The translations under genes and the position numbers were made by a program. From assembly GCA_020683205.1 (NCBI GenBank), contig CP085689.1, positions 3,596,001-3,660,000 of the forward strand: 64,000 bases of DNA, read 5' to 3'. Of this stretch, positions 61,756 to 64,000 are shown piece by piece; the first letter of the stretch is position 1, and each line of letters opens with the position of its first letter. The notes under the pieces are model-generated. The model did no database searches. It was not told where the DNA came from and saw only the letters and a list, made by a program, of their open reading frames with translations. This DNA comes from Lentisphaerae bacterium WC36 (GTDB lineage: Bacteria; Verrucomicrobiota; Lentisphaeria; Victivallales; SZUA-371).

Positions 61756-62593
61756 TAGAAAAAAACTCCTCTAAAAAAGTTATTACTTCAGTATTGCCTT
61801 CAAAAGATGCTAAATAAGTATAATTATTGTTTATTTGCTGATAATCGGATAAATTTTCAGCAGTGTTACTGCTATTTTTAGTTAATTTTAGCATTGAAAT
61901 TTGTCCAGTAGCCAATGCCGCACTTAAAGCAGCTATTTTTTGCTGTTGTTCAACTAATTTTGCGTTGCGCAATGCAATAAAAGCACTTAATTCACTGCAC
62001 GGTTCAGAGTCTTCAAAAGTTTGTAAATTGCGCACATTTTCAGTTGATTGGTATAAACTTTTAAACGGCTCAACTTCCCTTAAATTGTTATTAACACTAC
62101 TCACACCTTTACTAACAATGCTTTTTGGCAAATTCATTTTTTCAGAGTCCAAAACTATTAAATTTTGTACTCTTTTAATTAAAAAAATTAATTTTGGCAA
62201 TTTAAAAACATTATAAACCAAATTTAAAAGAGCTAAAAAACTTTTTAAATCTATTGCCGTAACAATTAAAGCAATATTATTGATATTTTCTAAGTTATTT
62301 TGTGCAATATTTATCGCTTCAAAAGGGCTTAAAAAACCGTGACTTTGCTGTGAATATTTGCCAGTGCCATATTCGCCAACGTTCCACGGATGAAACTCTT
62401 TAATGTTACACTCTGAACTTAAAAGCGTGCTAAAAAAAGCCAAGTCAACACTTGGAATACTATTTTTAAGATCATAAGCAACTGCTCCAGCAACGGCGCT
62501 AGAAGCTTTAAGGCTATTTTCTGCCACCGTTACTGGAATAGTAACATTTAAGAGAGTATTAATTTGTTTTAAATTATCTGGAATCTTAGTCAT
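61739..62593 (-). CDS. Phage structural-region protein, unknown
   Basis: A 284-residue protein with Ala/Ser-rich helices, an 'NNIALIVTAIDLKSFLALLNLVYNVFKLPKLIFLI' hydrophobic segment (about 100-140) and a heptad-like stretch 'LRNAKLVEQQQKIAALSAALATG'. The hydrophobic helix suggests membrane or core contact during DNA delivery. Unrecognised; position between hub and lysis-type genes. Confidence 0.5.
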   Translation of the reverse strand: MTKIPDNLKQINTLLNVTIPVTVAENSLKASSAVAGAVAYDLKNSIPSVDLAFFSTLLSSECNIKEFHPWNVGEYGTGKYSQQSHGFLSPFEAINIAQNNLENINNIALIVTAIDLKSFLALLNLVYNVFKLPKLIFLIKRVQNLIVLDSEKMNLPKSIVSKGVSSVNNNLREVEPFKSLYQSTENVRNLQTFEDSEPCSELSAFIALRNAKLVEQQQKIAALSAALATGQISMLKLTKNSSNTAENLSDYQQINNNYTYLASFEGNTEVITFLEEFFSNETGN

Positions 62594-62595
62594 TT

Positions 62596-63039
62596 TTACA
62601 CTGCTGTATTTAACATTTGGTTAGTATTAAAAGCATCCACCCAAGCCTTCCAGCCTAAAAGATCAACAAAACGATATAAGGTGCGTGCTTTTGATAATTG
62701 GCGAATGATATTCGGATAATCAAAAATATTCCAATAACTATATAGATAGTTGATTATCTTTTTCATGTTGCGCCAAAACCTAGCGTTTGCTAAGTCAAAA
62801 CTTTTTAACGTTCCATCGGAGTGCGAAAAATCCCAGTCATGAACAGCAATAGCCCCACGAAATAAGCGCACAACCTCATCAATAGCAACACGGCTCCAAG
62901 TTGGCATCCAGTCAGCGCCACAACCGTTATAGCAATTGTTGATTTCAGTATTAGACGCATTTTTCATTGAATCGCTAACTTCAAGATTATATGTTGCAAT
63001 CATAGAGTGAAAATCAATCATATCAATAAAATTACTCAT
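62596..63039 (-). CDS. Phage protein with phospholipase A2-like motif
   Basis: A 147-residue protein. ATG 63039 is preferred (GGCGG upstream; eight-base overlap with the previous gene). 'NNCYNGCGADWMPTWSR' followed by 'AIAVHDWDFSHSDGTLKSFDLANARFWRNM' recalls small proteins with a Gly-Cys-Gly metal loop and a catalytic His-Asp pair ('HDxDY/F'), as in prokaryotic phospholipase A2-like folds. In phages such proteins could attack lipids during lysis. Assignment is by motif resemblance only. Confidence 0.5.
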   Translation of the reverse strand: MSNFIDMIDFHSMIATYNLEVSDSMKNASNTEINNCYNGCGADWMPTWSRVAIDEVVRLFRGAIAVHDWDFSHSDGTLKSFDLANARFWRNMKKIINYLYSYWNIFDYPNIIRQLSKARTLYRFVDLLGWKAWVDAFNTNQMLNTAV

Positions 63040-63646
63040 TTTGCACCGCCTTATTTTGAGCCACTTCATTAGCAACTTTTGTGGCGATTATTTCGAGAAA
63101 TTTATTTAATAGTTGTTTGTCTGTTGAACCAATAACTAAAACGCTCCTGGTACTTTTTGAATTGCTGTTGAATATTGATGCATCACTAGTATGATAATAA
63201 GCAATTACTGGAGTAACATTTTTACCGTTAACAATACTTATATAAGTGCCACGGCCAACGAATTGTAAAAAATTTGGCATAAAAGATCCTGTTGTTGGAT
63301 CATACATCATCGTGGTTTTGTTAAAGCCAAAATAACCGTCCATAGTAACGCTTTTTTGTTTAAAATTTTCTTTTATATCACCACTAATTTTTTCTGTGGT
63401 ACTGCACCCAGTAATAAAAAATAAACTTAATAATATAAAGAAAAACAGGAATATTTTGCCTTCTTTCCTTAAGTAATTCATTGCTGGACATTCTTTTTGG
63501 TGCTCTTTAAGTTCGCTTTTGGAAACTAAATTCTTTTCCAGTTTGCCAATTTTTATCCAGATCCCTAAAATTGTTCCAGCTACAGCCCATACACCCAGAG
63601 CAATAGCAATTAATAAATTTACTGCGGTGCTAAATTCGATTTGCAT
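63032..63646 (-). CDS. Membrane protein joined to a lipoprotein-like domain (phage lysis region)
   Basis: A 204-residue protein with AAGGAG before its start. Residues 8-32 form a membrane segment ('AVNLLIAIALGVWAVAGTIL'), then a charged helix to about 55 ('LKEHQKECPA'). From Met56 a second module opens exactly like a lipoprotein signal: 'MNYLRKEGKIFLFFFILLSL' then F-F-I-T-G-C (lipobox Cys81) and 'STTEKIS'. The remainder (about 85-204) is a small beta-rich domain. It may be a fusion of a holin-like or spanin-like protein with a lipoprotein, or the second may start internally. Confidence 0.55.
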   Translation of the reverse strand: MQIEFSTAVNLLIAIALGVWAVAGTILGIWIKIGKLEKNLVSKSELKEHQKECPAMNYLRKEGKIFLFFFILLSLFFITGCSTTEKISGDIKENFKQKSVTMDGYFGFNKTTMMYDPTTGSFMPNFLQFVGRGTYISIVNGKNVTPVIAYYHTSDASIFNSNSKSTRSVLVIGSTDKQLLNKFLEIIATKVANEVAQNKAVQNE

Positions 63647-63675
63647 TTGTCCTACTCCTTTTTTTGTTATTTTTA

Positions 63676-63981
63676 TTAATCACTCTTAATTACATCATTT
63701 TCTGATACTTTATTGATATTGTTTTTGGTAATAGCAACATTACGATCAATTCTTCTAACTAATTCTCCTTTGACTGAATCTAACGATTTAAAAATTCCAA
63801 ATTCATCAACAATACTTTCTGCTTTATTGTCAATAGAATAGCAAATTTTATCATTGAATTTATGAATGGCTGTAACTTTTGCTTTATAAATATCATATTT
63901 AACTGACATTAAGCCGAATTCTCCAAATTCTGAATTGAGAAAGTAAACTTTTTGTCCAACTTTAAACTTTGGATTATTCAT
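63676..63981 (-). CDS. Small phage protein, unknown
   Basis: A 101-residue protein with CGGAGAT before the start. Beta-rich N-terminal part 'FKVGQKVYFLNSEFGEFGLMSV' followed by 'YKAKVTAIHKFNDKICYSIDN' resembles small SH3-like barrels; a charged C-tail follows. Function unknown. Confidence 0.55.
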   Translation of the reverse strand: MNNPKFKVGQKVYFLNSEFGEFGLMSVKYDIYKAKVTAIHKFNDKICYSIDNKAESIVDEFGIFKSLDSVKGELVRRIDRNVAITKNNINKVSENDVIKSD

Positions 63982-64000
63982 TTTTTATCTCCGTATTTAA

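Noticed and set aside
1-64000. A single prophage split over both window ends
   Set aside because: The left module looks podovirus-like, the right one carries a gpV-type contractile-tail spike, and they lie on opposite strands with about 50 kb of chromosome between them. Nothing links them.
1-64000. CRISPR array
   Set aside because: No run of three or more regularly spaced repeats and no cas-like gene was found on reading either strand.

Overview
The window is one low-GC (roughly one-third G+C by eye) stretch of a Gram-negative bacterial chromosome with phage late genes at both ends. Outer-membrane or diderm markers are a Pal-type OmpA lipoprotein, an LptF/LptG-type permease, FtsW, MurG and several lipoproteins. 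The pseudopilin at 17.7-18.4 kb, with its '[24 protein letters not shown]' class leader and late H-x9-D motif, and the presence of two sulfatase genes, fit the PVC group, most likely a Lentisphaerota/Victivallales-like host-associated bacterium. This is inference from gene content; no rRNA gene is present. || Layout. 1-6.6 kb: late genes of a tailed phage or prophage (portal end, small protein, scaffold, major capsid, adaptor with an internal duplication, tail/head-closure protein, large tail-hub protein), closed by a strong terminator. 6.7-17.3 kb: lipoprotein, HAD phosphatase, small membrane protein, a zinc-ribbon membrane gene broken by an in-frame TGA, psd, a toxin-like glycosyltransferase, a YidJ-like sulfatase with a disrupted N-terminus, tag, an ankyrin-repeat exported protein, a frameshift-split gene, then tRNA-His. 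17.7-22.2 kb: pseudopilin and a tandem array of four paralogous membrane proteins of no family I recognise. 22.3-25.5 kb: rsmA, a GT2 glycosyltransferase, a small membrane protein, a lipoprotein. 25.8-30.8 kb: a very large bifunctional glycogen-debranching enzyme. 30.9-41.1 kb: pentapeptide-repeat membrane protein, a dead GNAT gene, gpsA, ilvE, pal, two zinc-ribbon membrane paralogues, an aldo/keto reductase, argD-argF. 41.2-44.6 kb: an Lpt permease, a small membrane protein, a COG2509-like flavoprotein, an HNH nuclease. 44.6-46.4 kb: a decaying locus containing a 0.7-kb IS1595-type element with visible terminal repeats and target duplication. 46.4-49.6 kb: cmoA, a parallel beta-helix exported protein, ttcA (two tRNA-wobble-modification genes). 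50-56.2 kb: TPR-like membrane protein, UAP1-type nucleotidyltransferase, ftsW, murG. 56.3-64 kb: a second sulfatase cut by a prophage whose integrase and attachment core lie at 56.8-58.0 kb; beyond are a cargo gene and tail/baseplate/lysis-type genes on the minus strand, running off the window. || How they work together. Envelope construction dominates the cellular genes: psd and gpsA (phospholipid), the UAP1-type enzyme, ftsW and murG (peptidoglycan precursors and division), pal and the Lpt permease (outer membrane). argD-argF and ilvE serve amino-acid synthesis; cmoA and ttcA modify tRNA. The accessory islands are rich in decay. At least five genes are broken by indels, most readable as one-base changes in A/T homopolymers, one by an internal TGA and one by an IS insertion. 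The most testable discoveries are the prophage attachment site (15 bp identical to the 3' end of tRNA-His, sitting exactly where the sulfatase is cut), the TGA codon occupying a zinc-ligand cysteine position, and the four-gene membrane/winged-helix-like paralogue array.
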